A DNA stretch of 64,000 bases from Bubalus kerabau (GCF_029407905.1 NC_073637.1:50468501-50532500); one strand, 5' to 3'. Shown: positions 44,577 through 56,814, counted from the stretch's first letter. The notes: generated by a model not told the origin, from the letters alone. A program made the numbers and translations.

Positions 44577-44828
44577 GTGTGTGTTAGTAACTCAGTCATG
44601 TCTGACTCTTTTCGTTCCCATGGATGGTAGCCGCCAGACTCCTTTGTCCACGGGACTCTCCAGGCAAGAATACTGGAGTGGGTGGCCATTTCCTTCTCCA
44701 GTGCATGCTAAGTCGCTTCAGTTATGTCTGACTCTGTGTGATCCTATGGACAGCAGCCCACCAGGCCCCTCTGTCCACGGGATTCTCTAGGCAAGAACAC
44801 TGGAGTGGGTTGCCATTTGCTTCTCCTA
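44577..44828 (-). mobile_element. Bov-A-type SINE dimer
   Basis: Two inverted Bov-A units (GTTAGTAACTCAGTCATGTC ... CCATTTCCTTCTCCAG, then TGCTAAGTCGCTTCAGTTAT ... CCATTTGCTTCTCC). The usual GAAAGTGAAAAGTGAAAG linker is missing and the unit order differs from standard Bov-A2. Confidence 0.88.
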
Positions 44829-45730
44829 TTCTGGTACCAGAGGGCTGCAACAGCGACACTGAGTTCCCTTGTCCACTGCTGGTTGTGTTGTAAGCTGAGG
44901 TATCCATTCCTCAGAAAGGCTGTAGCAGGGCCCACCAGTCATATTTCACCTGAGTTTTCCTCTGTTTCTGGTTGTCAGTTTCTCTTCTTCCTGGTCACTT
45001 TCTAAACCTCATCTCACAGCTTTCTGTGAACTACCCCAAATTGCTTCCATCAATCTTACTTCTCGAATAATCCAGAGTAGATTTGTTTTCTCTCTAACTA
45101 AAAATGCTGACCTATCTACCCAGTGTATTCTGGGAAGATGAGTAAGAGATAGCTAGAGAAAGAAGAGAAGAAATATATTCCTGGGAGAGCTCTCAACACA
45201 AAGACATGGCAGCTAGAATGCCATGCTGTGAGGAGCTCCAGAGGATAGGAATGAGCAGTGTGGCATGGAAAGTGAAACATGCCAGGTTGGGGAAACTGAC
45301 AAGGATAAAGCCAAGATGTTCATACTACGTTGGAGGTTCTTCTGTAGTTGAACCACTAGAATATGTTCAGCAGGAAAATGGCAAGACTGTATTTGCAATA
45401 AAGATAGATTGCTCTGGCAGATAGGAATGATTTGGTTGCTGATAACTAAAATCCAATTAATAGAAATATGAACCTTAAGGGCATTTATTGCATCCCTATC
45501 AAGAAGTCTAATGTTGTAGTCAGGATAAGGCAGTACTGCACATTAACAATGTCATCAAAGCCCAGATTTTGGCATCCTTCTTCACTTTGCCATCATCTGC
45601 TTGTTGGCTTTTATCCTGATTCATAATCACAGATTGGTCACTCCATGTGTCATGTACTACTCCAAATATCTAAATTAGAAATCAAGGAAGGAGACAAGCT
45701 GCTATACCAAAGCTGCTGTGTCTTTTATCA
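44829..45730. other. unique or unassigned ancient sequence
   Basis: No gene is recognised. 45430-45690 ('TCAAGAAGTCTAATGTTGTA', 'CATCTGCTTGTTGGCTTTTA') has the feel of an old dispersed mammalian repeat that continues after the BovB insertion, but I cannot name the family. Confidence 0.35.
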
Positions 45731-46141
45731 GAGAGTAAGAGTTTGACTACAAAGAAAGCTGAGCGCAGAAGATGCTTTTGAACTGCCATTGATGCTTTTG
45801 AACTGCGGTGTTGGAGAAGACTCTTGAGAGTCCCTTGGACTGCAAGGAAATCCAACCAGTCCATCCTAAAGGAGATCAGTCCTGGTGTTCATTGGAAGGA
45901 CTGAAGTTGAAGCTGAAACTCCAATACTTTGGCCACCCAATGCGAAGAACTGACTCATTTGAAAAGACCCTGATGCTGGGAAAGATGCAGGAGGAGAAGG
46001 GGATGACAGAGGATGAGATGGTTGGGTGGCATCACTGACTCAATGTACATGGGTTTGGGTGGACTCCAGGAGTTGGTGATGGACAGGGAGGCCTGGAGTG
46101 CTGAGGTTCATGGGGTCACAAAGAGTCAGACACGACGGAAG
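45731..46141 (+). mobile_element. BovB LINE 3' fragment, older type
   Basis: From the region encoding the TVKKAE-like segment (TACAAAGAAAGCTGAGCGCA) to 'CAAAGAGTCAGACACGACGG'. It contains a 20-bp-offset internal duplication of GATGCTTTTGAACTGC (45771-45786 and 45791-45806). No frame is open across the fragment. Confidence 0.92.
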
Positions 46142-46538
46142 GCTATTCCCCGAATTTCTTAGCTGAAGTGCTCATGTTTATTGGAAAAAACTGAATCACC
46201 TAACCACTCCTAGCTGAAAGGGAGGCTGAGAAAATGAATAACAGGCAGGAAAAACAAGCAGAAAACACCTATATAGCAAAAATCTGGATGAGGTGTAGGG
46301 AAACCCACAAGGGACGGTGCCTTCACTGGGGACTGGCAAGAGTGGGAGGCGGGATTCCACTCTCACCTTGCCCTGAAGGAAAAAATGGAAGAAATATTGA
46401 TTGAAACTGAAGAGAGAGTCCTGTGGAGAGTACCAGCTGACTGGAGTTCTATCCTTGGGTCATTTGATATAGCCAGCACACAGCAACAGCAACTCCACAA
46501 GGACTGGAAAGGAAAGTACCCTAGCCTTACTCATCTCA
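46142..46538. other. unassigned sequence
   Basis: Not recognised. 'CTCCTAGCTGAAAGGGAGGC' recalls a phrase found in old mammalian repeats, without a name I can support. Confidence 0.35.
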
Positions 46539-46713
46539 CTTGTCTGAATGTCAGCTAGCTCATTGACTGAATCCACCCCAAGCCAGATGATGAAAGGGTC
46601 CATTGATATTGCCCCTAAAGGTCAATCTTGTCTGAATGTCAGCTAGCTCATTGACTGAATCCACCCCAAGCCAGATGATGCAAGAGTCCATCGATACTGC
46701 CCCTAAATTCAAT
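46539..46713. repeat. tandem duplication, 88-bp unit, two copies
   Basis: Unit 1 spans 46539-46626 and unit 2 spans 46627-46713. Both begin CTTGTCTGAATGTCAGCTAG and share the CCACCCCAAGCCAGATGATG core. About five differences separate them, including a one-base length change near the end. Confidence 0.97.
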
Positions 46714-46984
46714 CTGTTGGGTAGAGAACAGTGTGAGGATGTAGGGAGGATAGATTTGGAGAGGTAGATGAAAGCTATCCAACACAGACTGCCTTGCCTG
46801 GCTTGAGATGGGTACTTTGCTACCAGTGTAGACTGAGATTCAGCTAGAAGGAAGAAGGAAAATATCTTTGTGTAGGCAACCAATACTGTCTGCCATACTC
46901 ACACTTGGGAGAGTTTGGAGATGGCTTTAAGGTGAGAAATTGATCACAAAGCCCTAGCAGGAGATGCTGGGATGACTTTTGTGT

Positions 46985-47183
46985 ATGTGTGCTCCGTTGT
47001 GTTTGTCTTTTGTGACACCACGGACTGAAGCCCACCAGGCTCCTCTGTCCATGGAATTTCCTGGGCAAGAATACTGGAATGGGTTGTCATTCCTTTCTCC
47101 AGGGGATCTTCCCAACCCAGGGATCAAATCTGTGCCTCCTGCATTGGCAGGCAGATTCTTTACCACTGCACCACCTGGGAAGT
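46985..47183 (-). mobile_element. Bov-tA SINE
   Basis: Inverted copy: 'TGTGACACCACGGACTGAAG', 'CTTCCCAACCCAGGGATC' and 'GCAGGCAGATTCTTTACCAC', ending in the inverted head ACCACCTGGGAAGTT. Confidence 0.92.
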
Positions 47184-47625
47184 TGGATCACTGTTATCTG
47201 CCCTAATTCTCTAAGGAGGATTCTATGTGAGACTATAAACCTAATTACTTATCAGGATATATCTTTACAAATTCGAAATATTTGCTAGATTTAGAAACTT
47301 GAGTTATGTTTCAGATGAGTATATTTTGATCTGTTTTAAATAAATTTCACAAAATTTGAAGCTTGAAAAAGAGCTTTGTGTTGCAATAGAGCCCAGTCAG
47401 TCATATACATTATGTTGGGATTACTTGGTAGAATAAAGAGTGAATTGGAAATAAAATTGAGTATTCCTCAAAGATATTTTGTTGTTTAACAGTGACAAGA
47501 GTCTGAATTGTACCTTTGTCATCTGTAAGGTGAGGACATTATATTACACATACCAATCTGGTTTGTCTGCATACCCTTAGCTTCTAATTCAACATCTGCA
47601 TATAATTACACCCATCTTCATCCTT
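47184..47625. other. unique sequence
   Basis: Nothing recognised. Confidence 0.45.
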
Positions 47626-47629
47626 AACT

Positions 47630-47792
47630 GTTGCTGTGCTGTTTCTTCAGTCATGTCTGATTCTTTGTGACGCCATGGACTGTAGCCCACTGGGCTTCTC
47701 CGTCCATGGGATTCTCCAGGCAAGAAGACTGGAATGGGTTGCCATGCCCTTCTCCAGGGGATCTTTTCGACCCAGGGATAGAACCCTGCTTT
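47630..47792 (-). mobile_element. Bov-tA SINE lacking its tRNA-like head
   Basis: An inverted body from 'TTCAGTCATGTCTGATTC' to 'CGACCCAGGGATAGAACCCT'. The complement of the head is missing, so this copy is 5'-truncated. Confidence 0.9.
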
Positions 47793-48433
47793 TTTCACTG
47801 AGTTTAATTCCCTGGAAATCTATCCAACTTGATAGATTATGCCTTTTAATTGCTAAGTTGTGGTCCATGGTATGTAGGCACCTTTTTCAGTAACATCCTT
47901 CTTCAGTCAATTGCTCTCTTTAGTTGATTAAGTATACAGTAGTCCCTCCCTTATCTGTGGTTTCACTTCCCACGGTTTCAGTTACCCGTGGTCATCCTTG
48001 GCCTGAAAATATTAAATGTAAAATTCCAGAAGTAAACAGTTCATAAGTTTTAAATTGCTTGCTTTTCTGAGCAGTGTGATGAAATCTCCCACCATCCCCC
48101 TCCCACTCATGATGTGAATCATCACTTTGTCTCGTATATCCCACGAAGTACTCTCTTAGAAGCCATCCCAGTTATCAGATGAACTGTTGAGGCATCTACC
48201 ACAGTGTTTGTGTTCTAGTAACCCTTATTTTACTCAAGAATGGTCCCAAAGAGCAAGAATAGTGATGCTGGCAATTCGGATATGCTGAAGAAATTCTGTA
48301 GACTTTGCAACTTAATAAGGAAATAATACACTGAGGTTGCTAAGATCTACACTAAGAACAAATCTTCTTTCCATGAAATTGTGAAGCAGGAAAAGGAAAT
48401 CCATGCTTATTTTGCTGGCAGACCTTAAACTGC

Positions 48434-48804
48434 AAAGTTACAGCCACTTGAAATCAGGGATATGATGTGCAAAAGAACATACTTTGAAAGATTAAATTAA
48501 TAGCTTGATCCTTTCTCAATCAGCCTAGATGTAAGATTCACAAAATCCTTTTTTTTTTCTTTTTTTAAATATTTACTTTATGAAATAGAGTTAATTTACA
48601 ATGTTGTATTAATTTCTGCTACTCATCAAAGTGATTACAGCATCCATATTTTTTACATAGTATGAGGCATTCATATTCTTTACATTTGTTAAAGATTAAA
48701 TGGAACTAGCTTTTCTAAGACTGAATTTGTTTTGACCAATATTTATTTATGAAACTCCTGTTAATTTTACTCGACTCTGCAAAATAAAGAAAAGTTACAG
48801 CCAC
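48434..48804 (+). mobile_element. retroposon-like insertion inside the Tigger
   Basis: The exact 14-bp direct repeat AAAGTTACAGCCAC lies at 48434-48447 and 48791-48804. Tigger-like sequence reads continuously if the intervening 343 bp is skipped. The insert ends CTGCAAAATAAAGA, an A-rich end compatible with sense-strand retroposition. Its family is not recognised apart from the L1-like stretch inside it. Confidence 0.8.
48549..48680 (-). repeat. L1 3' end-like fragment, antisense
   Basis: A T-rich start, then 'GAAATAGAGTTAATTTACAA', 'TGTTGTATTAATTTCTGCT' and 'CATCAAAGTGATTACAGC', match the antisense artiodactyl L1 3' UTR. AAAGATTAAAT occurs on both sides (48487-48497, 48691-48701) but does not abut the T run. 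Confidence 0.65.
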
Positions 48805-49144
48805 AATATGTAGGGTTTAGTTACAATAGAAAAGGCATTTAATTTGAACAATAAGATATTTTGAGAGAGGGCATATTCACATAACTTTTATTGTAGTATA
48901 TTAATTGTTTTATTTTATATTAATTATTATGGTTAATCTCTTACTGTACCTAATTAAATTTTATCAGAGGTATATATAAATAGAAAAAAAAACCACCCTA
49001 GGATATCTAAGGTTAGGTACTATCTGATTTCAGGCATCTTACCTTGGGGTCTCAGAATGTATCCCCCATGGATGTTGAGGGGCTATTGTATTGAGTTTTC
49101 ATGAATCAAATGCTTAGGTGAATGATCATATAATCATCTAAATC

Positions 49145-49318
49145 CTTTTTACTCAAAGCATGGTGGGAAGACTAGCCAGGCCAGTTATCACATGGAACTT
49201 GTTAAAATGTATACTCTCAGCCTACTTCCAGACCTCCAGAGTGAGAATCAGAAGATGAAGAAGACCCTCAGGTGATTCAATATGAACAATAAAGTGAGAG
49301 AAGCACTGAGCTAAATCA
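49145..49318 (+). repeat. hAT-Charlie MER5/MER20-group remnant
   Basis: 'CACATGGAACTTGTTAAAAT', 'CTACTTCCAGACCTCCAGAG', 'CCCTCAGGTGATTCAATATG' and 'TGAGAGAAGCACTGAGCTAA' are in the order of these non-autonomous hAT elements. Which member of the group it is cannot be settled by eye. Confidence 0.6.
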
Positions 49319-49319
49319 C

Positions 49320-51222
49320 CCTGAGGACATCTACCAAGTGCAGAGCTTACTAGATGGTGATTTTCCTCCAGATTGTAAAGAAAAGTTGAGCCTCTACTCT
49401 ACCCCTTGGAAGTAATTTAATATATTTTTTTCTGAGCTTTCAGATCCTCAGCTTTTTTTTTTTTTTTTTTAAGTTAACTGGATTAATTTCCCCCCAGGTT
49501 TCATCAGACATATTACCAGTCTGTGTGAAAATATTCTCTCCTTTAGCCAATCTGGCAAATTCACTGGAGAAAACTGGGAACTGGCCGGTGGCCATCCTAT
49601 GTGCAGAGCACCACCATTTTCACTACAGAAAGCCCCATTGTCTAGAAATAATAGTGAGGTTTTGCCCACAGCAGAAATCTGCATTCAATCCTGCTGTCCC
49701 AGGAGTGGAATTTTGCCTGGAGCCAAATTCTCAAGTCTTCTTAATTTTTGGTGAAGATATGTGTTTTTGCAAGTGCAAATTCATGAAATTAAAGTTGGAC
49801 TTTTCCTAGCTTTCCTCTATCCAGTGTTTTATGACAGGAAGGACCTTTGAGTATTTTCTCAAAATAGCAAGTGCCAGCAAAACTAAGCCAGGTTCGCTGT
49901 TAAGCTCACTACCCAAATCTTTGAGAAAGGTTGGCCTGGAAACATAAGGATATCTCTGTGAATTTTGATATTTGTCCAGAGTGATCCAGTCAGGTATAGT
50001 CAGTGGCCCAAAGGCACACTGCACTGAAGTCCTGCACCGGAATCCAAGACCCACTGGGCCCCTCTTTCATCCTCTAGTCCTCGTAGTTAGACCCTCTTAG
50101 TTCCTGCTTTCTTGTGTCAATTATAGATACAGCCTTCAAGATAAATAAAAGCACCAGGGAACTGCAAAGACTGCCAAGTAATCTGATTTTTTTTTTTAAG
50201 ATTTCTATTAAAGATGTGTAAAGCATCTTCAGTGAAAGAAACACAGCTGAAATGATTGCAAATACGCGAAGTGGTGTGTACTACAGTTCCATTATTGCAA
50301 GCAACAATTCAATTGAAAAGGTTACTTTGACTATTATTTTAGTTGGAACCATGTTTGTTTTCATATTCTCAGTTGCTAAATGCAGACAGTCAGAATTTCT
50401 AACAATAGCCACAGTATGTGGCTGTAACAGCAGTGTTCTTGCCTCATGTAGGTAGCGTCAAAATAGTTGCAATCCCAAAGGCAATCAGCCTCTTCCATCA
50501 CACTCGCTGTGCGTAATGCTCTGATGCACTTTATACAGTTGAAATGTACTGCCCTTCACTATACTATGCTATTTAACTGAAGTATGGTTTACAGCTCTAC
50601 ATGGTTGGATGAGCAATGAATTTTTTAGTAAAGAAAGGAGACATGACTTTTTTGTGTGTTTTGCAAACCTTTAGTTTGTGTCTTGGCTTATGGCAAATTT
50701 CCATTATGTTAATTTCATAAGTTTTTAAGTAAGAGTCAACTGAAGCTGAGCAATCATTTGTTTTCACATAATGATTAAGAGAATGCCCTTGTGTGGCTAA
50801 AGGGAAAAAAATTAGTTAAATGAATCAAATGAATAAAGTAAGTTTCTTTGGATAAAGGAATCATCTCTATATCACTTAAGAAGTTCAATATATGGATATT
50901 TTTGTATCTAGGATTGATTTCCAGTTTTATTTTTTGCTAGCTCCACCAAAAGAAATTTCTTTAAACCTCTGATATTGGTGAAGCAAACATAGTAATTCAT
51001 TTTTTGAGATTCATCACCCCTCATACACTATTGAATCCTCATATTCTAGAGCTATATGGAGTGCCTCTTGGCTTTCTTATAAATCATATCTAGAGAAGCT
51101 ACATTTCCCACATGTATCCTCATACCACTTTTAACTTTTAAAAATCTTACTAAAGCTTTATCTTTTAGTGGCTGGCTTTTATTTGTTGTTGTTGTTTTTT
51201 TTGTTTTTTTTTTTTTACCTAT
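49320..51222. other. unique sequence with T tracts
   Basis: Poly-T tracts lie near 49452-49470 and 51196-51217. No gene recognised; frames of 60-95 codons have no recognisable domains. Confidence 0.45.
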
Positions 51223-51225
51223 TGA

Positions 51226-51347
51226 GTTTAGTCACTTCAGTCATATCCAACTCTGTGCAACTCCATGAACTGTAACCTGTCAGGCTCCTCTGTCCATGGG
51301 ATTCTCCAGGCAAGAATACTGGAGTGGGTTGCCATGCCCTTCTCCAA
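51226..51347 (-). mobile_element. Bov-A/Bov-tA body fragment
   Basis: A single inverted Bov-A unit, 'TTTAGTCACTTCAGTCATAT' to 'TTGCCATGCCCTTCTCCAA', with no tRNA-like head. Confidence 0.88.
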
Positions 51348-51554
51348 TTTACTTTAAGAATATTATTCTGTTCATAGGTAAGAGGAGGTAATGGCAGAGT
51401 TGTAACTAAAAGTGACTGTTGAGCCATTGGCCAATGCCATTCACAACACTTCTCAAATTTTTCAAGTTTCAATTGAAATCTCCAGATAACTCTTAAATAG
51501 TAATTAACACTAACGTCGATTCCATAGAGCTCCAATAATTTGTTATTTCTTAAA

Positions 51555-51976
51555 GCTGAGAATTGGACCATAGAAGAAAGCTGAGTGCCAAAGAATTGAA
51601 TCTTTTGAATTGTAGTACTGGAGAAGACTCCTGGGAGTCCTTTGGACTGCAAGGAGATCAAACCAGTCAATCCTAAAGGAAGTCAACTCTGACCTATTCA
51701 TTGGAAAGACTGATGCTGAAGCTGAAGCTCCAATACTTTGGCCACCTGATGTGAAGAACCGACTCATTGGAAAAGTTTCTGATGCTAGGTAAGATTGAAG
51801 ACAAAAGGAGAAAGGTGCAGCACAGGATGAGATGGTTAAATAGCATCATTGACTCAATGGATATGAATTTGAGCAAACTCCGGGAGATAGTGAAGGACCG
51901 GGGAAACTGGCATGCTGTAGTCCATGGTGTTGCAGAATTGGACATGACTTAGTGACTGAATAACAACAACAACAAA
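51555..51976 (+). mobile_element. BovB LINE 3' fragment, older type
   Basis: From 'GGACCATAGAAGAAAGCTGA' through 'CTTTGGCCACCTGATGTGAA' to an (ACAACA) tail, the same older subfamily as the copy at 33.5 kb. Multiple stops are present. Confidence 0.92.
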
Positions 51977-54595
51977 ACTTAAAATACTTAAGATGAGCTT
52001 TCTTTTTTTATTACACAAAATAAAATAATTTAGTACAAAATGGGCAAAAGATTGAATAGGCATTTTACCAAAATAGGATACATGAATTGCATGTAAAAAA
52101 CATTTAAAATGCTTAACATCTTTATTCTTTAAAGAAGTGTATGTTTAAACTACATTGAAATGTAACTAAAGATTTATTAGCATGATTAAAATGTAAAGAC
52201 TGATAATCCGAAGTACAGCTAAGGATGTAGAACAACTGGAACTCTCTTGGGTTGTTTGTGGGACTGCAAAATAAATGTTATCATCCCCCTTGGGGAAATC
52301 TTAGTAAAGAAAGTCATGGGATTTTTGTAAGCATAAGTTTAAGATGAATTTTTATCTTTTTTTTATTTTGACTATTTTTTATCATTGTGGTTTTCCTATA
52401 AAGGAAGAATGAGGTATACCCTAAGAGTACTTTTCCACAAGTGTTTTACTTTGTAACATGTAAGTCACTAGGAGGAGTTCAATCTTATAGTTAACCTCTG
52501 GAAACTTTTTCATAAAATTTTAAGATGAGTTGTTCTATCAAATACTTAAAGCTTAGGAGACTCGTCTCCACCTTGCTGATATACAGCTTATTGGGCATCA
52601 TTCTCAACCAAGATTATTCTCCATGGTGCTTCTATTGAGGCAGGTGACTTCTCTCCTTGCATATCTCTGGAAGTTTCTAGAGAGATCTTCAACTAACTGC
52701 AGCATTCTCCTGTTGCTTTGCCATACATTTTTGCAATTTAAGATCTGCATGGGTCTTGAGCTTAAGAAATAGGATAGGCTTCTGATGTTGGGTTGACCAG
52801 AAGTATTCTTTTTCTTCTTTTTGACTTTATGTCCTCAAACCCCTATATACTTCTGGAATTAATTGATGCCAATCTTTAGCCAATCAAACAAGTTTCCCCC
52901 CCTGTTTCTGTTACTATTGTCTCCATTTCTATTGCTTTGTCTCAGGTTTAGTCTATTATTATAAGTTGGATGGGCAAGGACTTTTAAATCTTTAAGATTT
53001 AGTTTGTCATTTATAATCACCCCCTTTTTTCTTGCATGCACTTTCAAAATTATGTGTTTAATTATTTCATATTTTCTGTTTATTTCAACAGTCATATATT
53101 TCTTTTCATTTTCAATTTATATTCTATTGAGAAAAATATCAGTCAGAGGTCAGTTGGGAAAACCAGAACCGATATCAAGTATCCAAATCAAGAGACTGTA
53201 TTATGAAGATTTTACAAAGAGGGTGGAAGAGCAGTAAGGCAAATAGGGAACAATGAGGCAGTTCAGAGATTAGCAGCGTCTGAAAGCCACTAAACTTTCT
53301 TGAGCTGAGACAACAAAGGAATGAAAAGTGTTATTAGAGTCTTAGTGGAATCTAGGGTCACCAAGGTACAAATCCAAAAGAGAGTTAGAGAAGAAATATT
53401 CTGCATCCGTCTCTTTTTTTGCCTTCCATATTCTTGTTAGTATCTACCGTCATCAGAACCCATGAGAAGCCACTGGGAAGGGGAATCTGGGAAATGTAAA
53501 TCACAGGGAGTCAGCCACCTCCAGTGGAGAAGAAAATGAGAGGGAGGAACAGGGAGGAGTCTCACATTTGACAGGCAGATGATTCTGTTGGTTGTTGGCA
53601 GAGTTGGTGTGCTTTTTATTCTGGAGCAGTTTTGTGTGATTATGGACATGAGCAAGTCTAAAGTTTATACAGAGAGTATGTTCTGAACATAGGAGGCAGC
53701 AGTGAAATGGAACTGTAGGCACTTGTAGCAATTAGAAATACATTTATTTTCTGGAAAAAAAACTGTTATGAATCAATATATAAAAGAAAAGGTTAGTCAC
53801 ATGTTAGAGTTATTCCCACCCTGTGATAAACTTTGTAAATATGGGTCATAGGAAAATTGGGAAATACTCAAGGTTAATTCAGGTACCTGAGCTATATTTT
53901 ATTACTGAAATGTGATGGACTTTTAGAGAAATCATCCACCTAGTTAGGATATGTGTGTGTAAATAGAGAATGTACTATCAAGAAAGCATTATCTACATGA
54001 CATCCAGAAAAAAAGAATTATAAGATTAGGTCTTTTGGACTTTCACCACTGCCCAGAGAACAGGGCATGATGTTCAATATTCAACATTCAAAATTTGTCA
54101 ATCAATCTCATGTGTTTAGTTATCATGAGACAGTCCTCCTGACTTTGGTCAATCCTAGATGGGATGAGCAGAACCAAAAACATCTTTAAAATGCATTTGA
54201 TACACTATAAAAAGCAGATTTGGTATCTTTTTCTGTTGCTTATCAGTTGGCAATCTGAGTACAATTTCTTGATCTGACTGAAGTTGGCATCTACATTTGC
54301 AAATGAAAAGAATAATTTATTCCTTGTAAGGATATTTTGAACTACCTATGCACTAGGCTACTGTCAGTTCATGCTGTTGCTTCTTTGTCTTGACTTTAAT
54401 GGGGGTGAATGTTTAGGATTATTATAGTTTTTAGCCATAATAATGAAAATACTCTTGCCGGTTCATTGATGCGTATATTCTGCCTTCATATAGCTTCATA
54501 TATGCTTCTACTCTTATACTTCCCTTACTTCATTGAAACTGTGGAAGACATTGACCATTGTCAATGGTTGCATAGAATTCGACTTCCTTCTGCTT
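51977..54595. other. unique sequence
   Basis: A long stretch without a recognised repeat or gene. Confidence 0.45.
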
Positions 54596-54599
54596 GAGA

Positions 54600-55090
54600 A
54601 CTACATCCATATAGAGGGAACCAGTGCCTAATGTCCCACAGGAGTTGAAAACGCCAGATGTTTGCTTACCCAGGCTCCCTTACAGATGATGTGCAAACAC
54701 ATAATGTAGGTCCCACCAATTAGTTGTACCAACCCAGTAGTTACAGGGACCATAGGAACTCTCCCAGCATTGCTGTTAGAAAGCATCTGAAGCTCCTGGG
54801 GTCACAATGGCAGAAGAGAGCTGGCAGCGGGGCAGTAGCAGTGTACCATTCAAGTGAGTTAAAGAGGGTGAGGAGCAGTGTTTTTTGCTTGGAGATATTG
54901 GCACTGGTGTCCCCATCATACTGGTTCTCCTATGTGATTTGGGGCATTACTCCTTTTTATATGGCCCTGACATCATTATCTAGCAATTCCTGGAGCAACC
55001 CTTTCCTAGTTTTAAGAAAATACTATGCATGAAAAAGTTACAGTTGGTTTCAGTTACTTGCAGCTAAGAGCCCTGGCTGATAGAAAATAA
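54600..55090. repeat. possible ancient dispersed repeat, family not named
   Basis: 'TGCTTACCCAGGCTCCCTTA', later 'GTTTCAGTTACTTGCAGCTA' and 'AGCCCTGGCTGATAG' recall the two ends of an old mammalian repeat. The middle is too diverged to read. Confidence 0.35.
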
Positions 55091-55094
55091 TGTG

Positions 55095-56055
55095 TTTATG
55101 TTTTGGTTCCCCACTTCATTGATTTCCTAAGTGTACAATCTTATTCATCTCAGTATACTTGGTGCTAAGCAATATCTGAAGTTGGACTGAACCAAGCTTC
55201 ACTTTTTCCTTTCCCTTGCTCACCAAGTAACCTTCTAGTATAATTGAACTTTTCTTACAAATTTGCTTCTAGAGGGAGCGATATATTGAGCCACTGACAA
55301 AACTGCTCACACTCATGCTTTTCTCTGTGAAGAATTCAGGGACATTCAGGTCAGAATCTGATGACTGCGCTTGGCATGAATCAATTTACTGAAGCCTATT
55401 ATTTAGAGTAGCAACGATAAAAATCATATTTCTGGGGCTGCAAAACTGAGGTCTGCCTTAACCTATGGAACTACTTACTTTGCAAGGTATTGCTGAAGTG
55501 GCCAGCCAACCTATTTTCATAAAATTTCCAAATTAGGAAATCTCTAACTTGAGCGATACCATCTGTATCTGCTACATTTCTCATTATTTTCACCCATTTT
55601 CCCACAAATATTTTCCTTTTCACTTTTACCACTCTTTGGCAGAAACAAAGCTGGATGGTTGGAAAGATAAAGCCGTATTTATTTTTCAATTGCATAACAA
55701 AACGCTATGCTTTTGCAAACACTTGAACTGGCCCATTGCTTTGATTATAGTTGCAGTTGGCTGCCAGCAGAATTTTAAAGAGAGGTGCAAGAAATAGGAA
55801 AGCAGTTATGGACCCTACTCCAGAGTGCTGCATGAAAAGTAATAATGACTTTGCGTGCAAATCTGCATAGGAGAGTTCACAGAGGAAAGAGATTAGATTA
55901 TTTGGAATACAGCTTGAGATTGAAACTGATTTAAAAATTCTGAATGAGACTTGAGACTTATGTTTAGAACCACTCATCAAAGAGTTTTATATGTTTATTG
56001 GATGGTATATAGATTTTTAGATCACCAAAGTCTATTTATTCATGTTTGAACTCAT
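55095..56055. other. unique sequence
   Basis: No repeat or gene recognised. Two overlapping frames of 82-91 codons on opposite strands near 55.6-56.0 kb have no recognisable domains. Confidence 0.45.
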
Positions 56056-56059
56056 TTTC

Positions 56060-56175
56060 TATGAACAGATACTCACTTATATGGAAAGTGTTTTACAGTT
56101 TGCAATGAACTTTCATATACTTTGGCTCAAGTGAGCTTCACAACAACCCTGAATAATAAGTAAGTTTTAGAGAAG
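56060..56175 (-). repeat. MIR3-like remnant
   Basis: 'AAGTGTTTTACAGTTTGCAA', 'AACTTTCATATACTTTGGC' and 'CTTCACAACAACCCTGAATA' are in antisense MIR3 order. Confidence 0.55.
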
Positions 56176-56814
56176 GCTGTACCAGGAGCTGAAATTTTAT
56201 AAATTTTCTCTGTCTCCCTCTATTCTCATAGAGACCCAATAATTCACATGGGAGTCACTATAACATTCAATCACAGTTTTATATTTTTCTCTATCCATTT
56301 GAAAATATTCCTAAGGTTTCTGAGAAGAAATTGATTTTTTTGGTTGTATGCACATCTGGTATAACATGTTCAGGATAAACCACTCCATTTTGAAGGAAGA
56401 TTTTAATCATTTTTCAATTCCACTGAAATGTGCAATTACCCTTAAGTTAGAATCATGAGATACAACTTCTGTTAGTTTCTATTCAGAGCTATGTTTTCAA
56501 TGCGTTCCAGGGCAGATAGCAACTATCATGAGCTTTTAAAAATAGCCAGTATGTTGGGCTGTTCTTAAACCACAAGGAAAACTCTCCATGAGTTTACTTC
56601 AGAATGGAAGATTTCTCTATTTCACTGGCAGATGAGAGCATGAGAAAGTAGTAAATTGCTGAGCAATAATTAAGTAAGCTGGTAGAACATGTGACTAAAT
56701 GTCTTAAATTCAACAGGTGCAGTTGCATAATTAAAAGATCTGAACTTGATTTACAAAATCTGGATGCTTTAGTTGTAAAATTGTATAATTACCTTCTTGT
56801 AAAGATAGGAGATA

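Larger units (their letters stand above)
47937..49088 (+). mobile_element. Tigger-type DNA transposon (TcMar), internally deleted and interrupted
   Basis: The left terminal inverted repeat CAGTAGTCCCTCCCTTATCT and a decayed right one (GTTGAGGGGCTATTG) are each flanked by TA (47935-47936, 49089-49090), the target duplication of Tc1/mariner elements. The body keeps Tigger phrases such as 'GTTTCAGTTACCCGTGGTC', 'CAGTGTGATGAAATCTC' and 'AATAAGATATTTTGAGAGAG'. A remnant of the transposase start (MVPKSKNSDAGNSDM) is readable at 48240-48284; most of the transposase gene is absent. A 343-bp insertion splits the element at 48448-48790. Confidence 0.9.

Noticed and set aside
48487..48701. AAAGATTAAAT repeats as a certain TSD for the inner L1 piece
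   Set aside because: The left repeat lies about 50 bases away from the T run that marks the L1 end, so it may be coincidental or need an extra event; kept only as a possibility.
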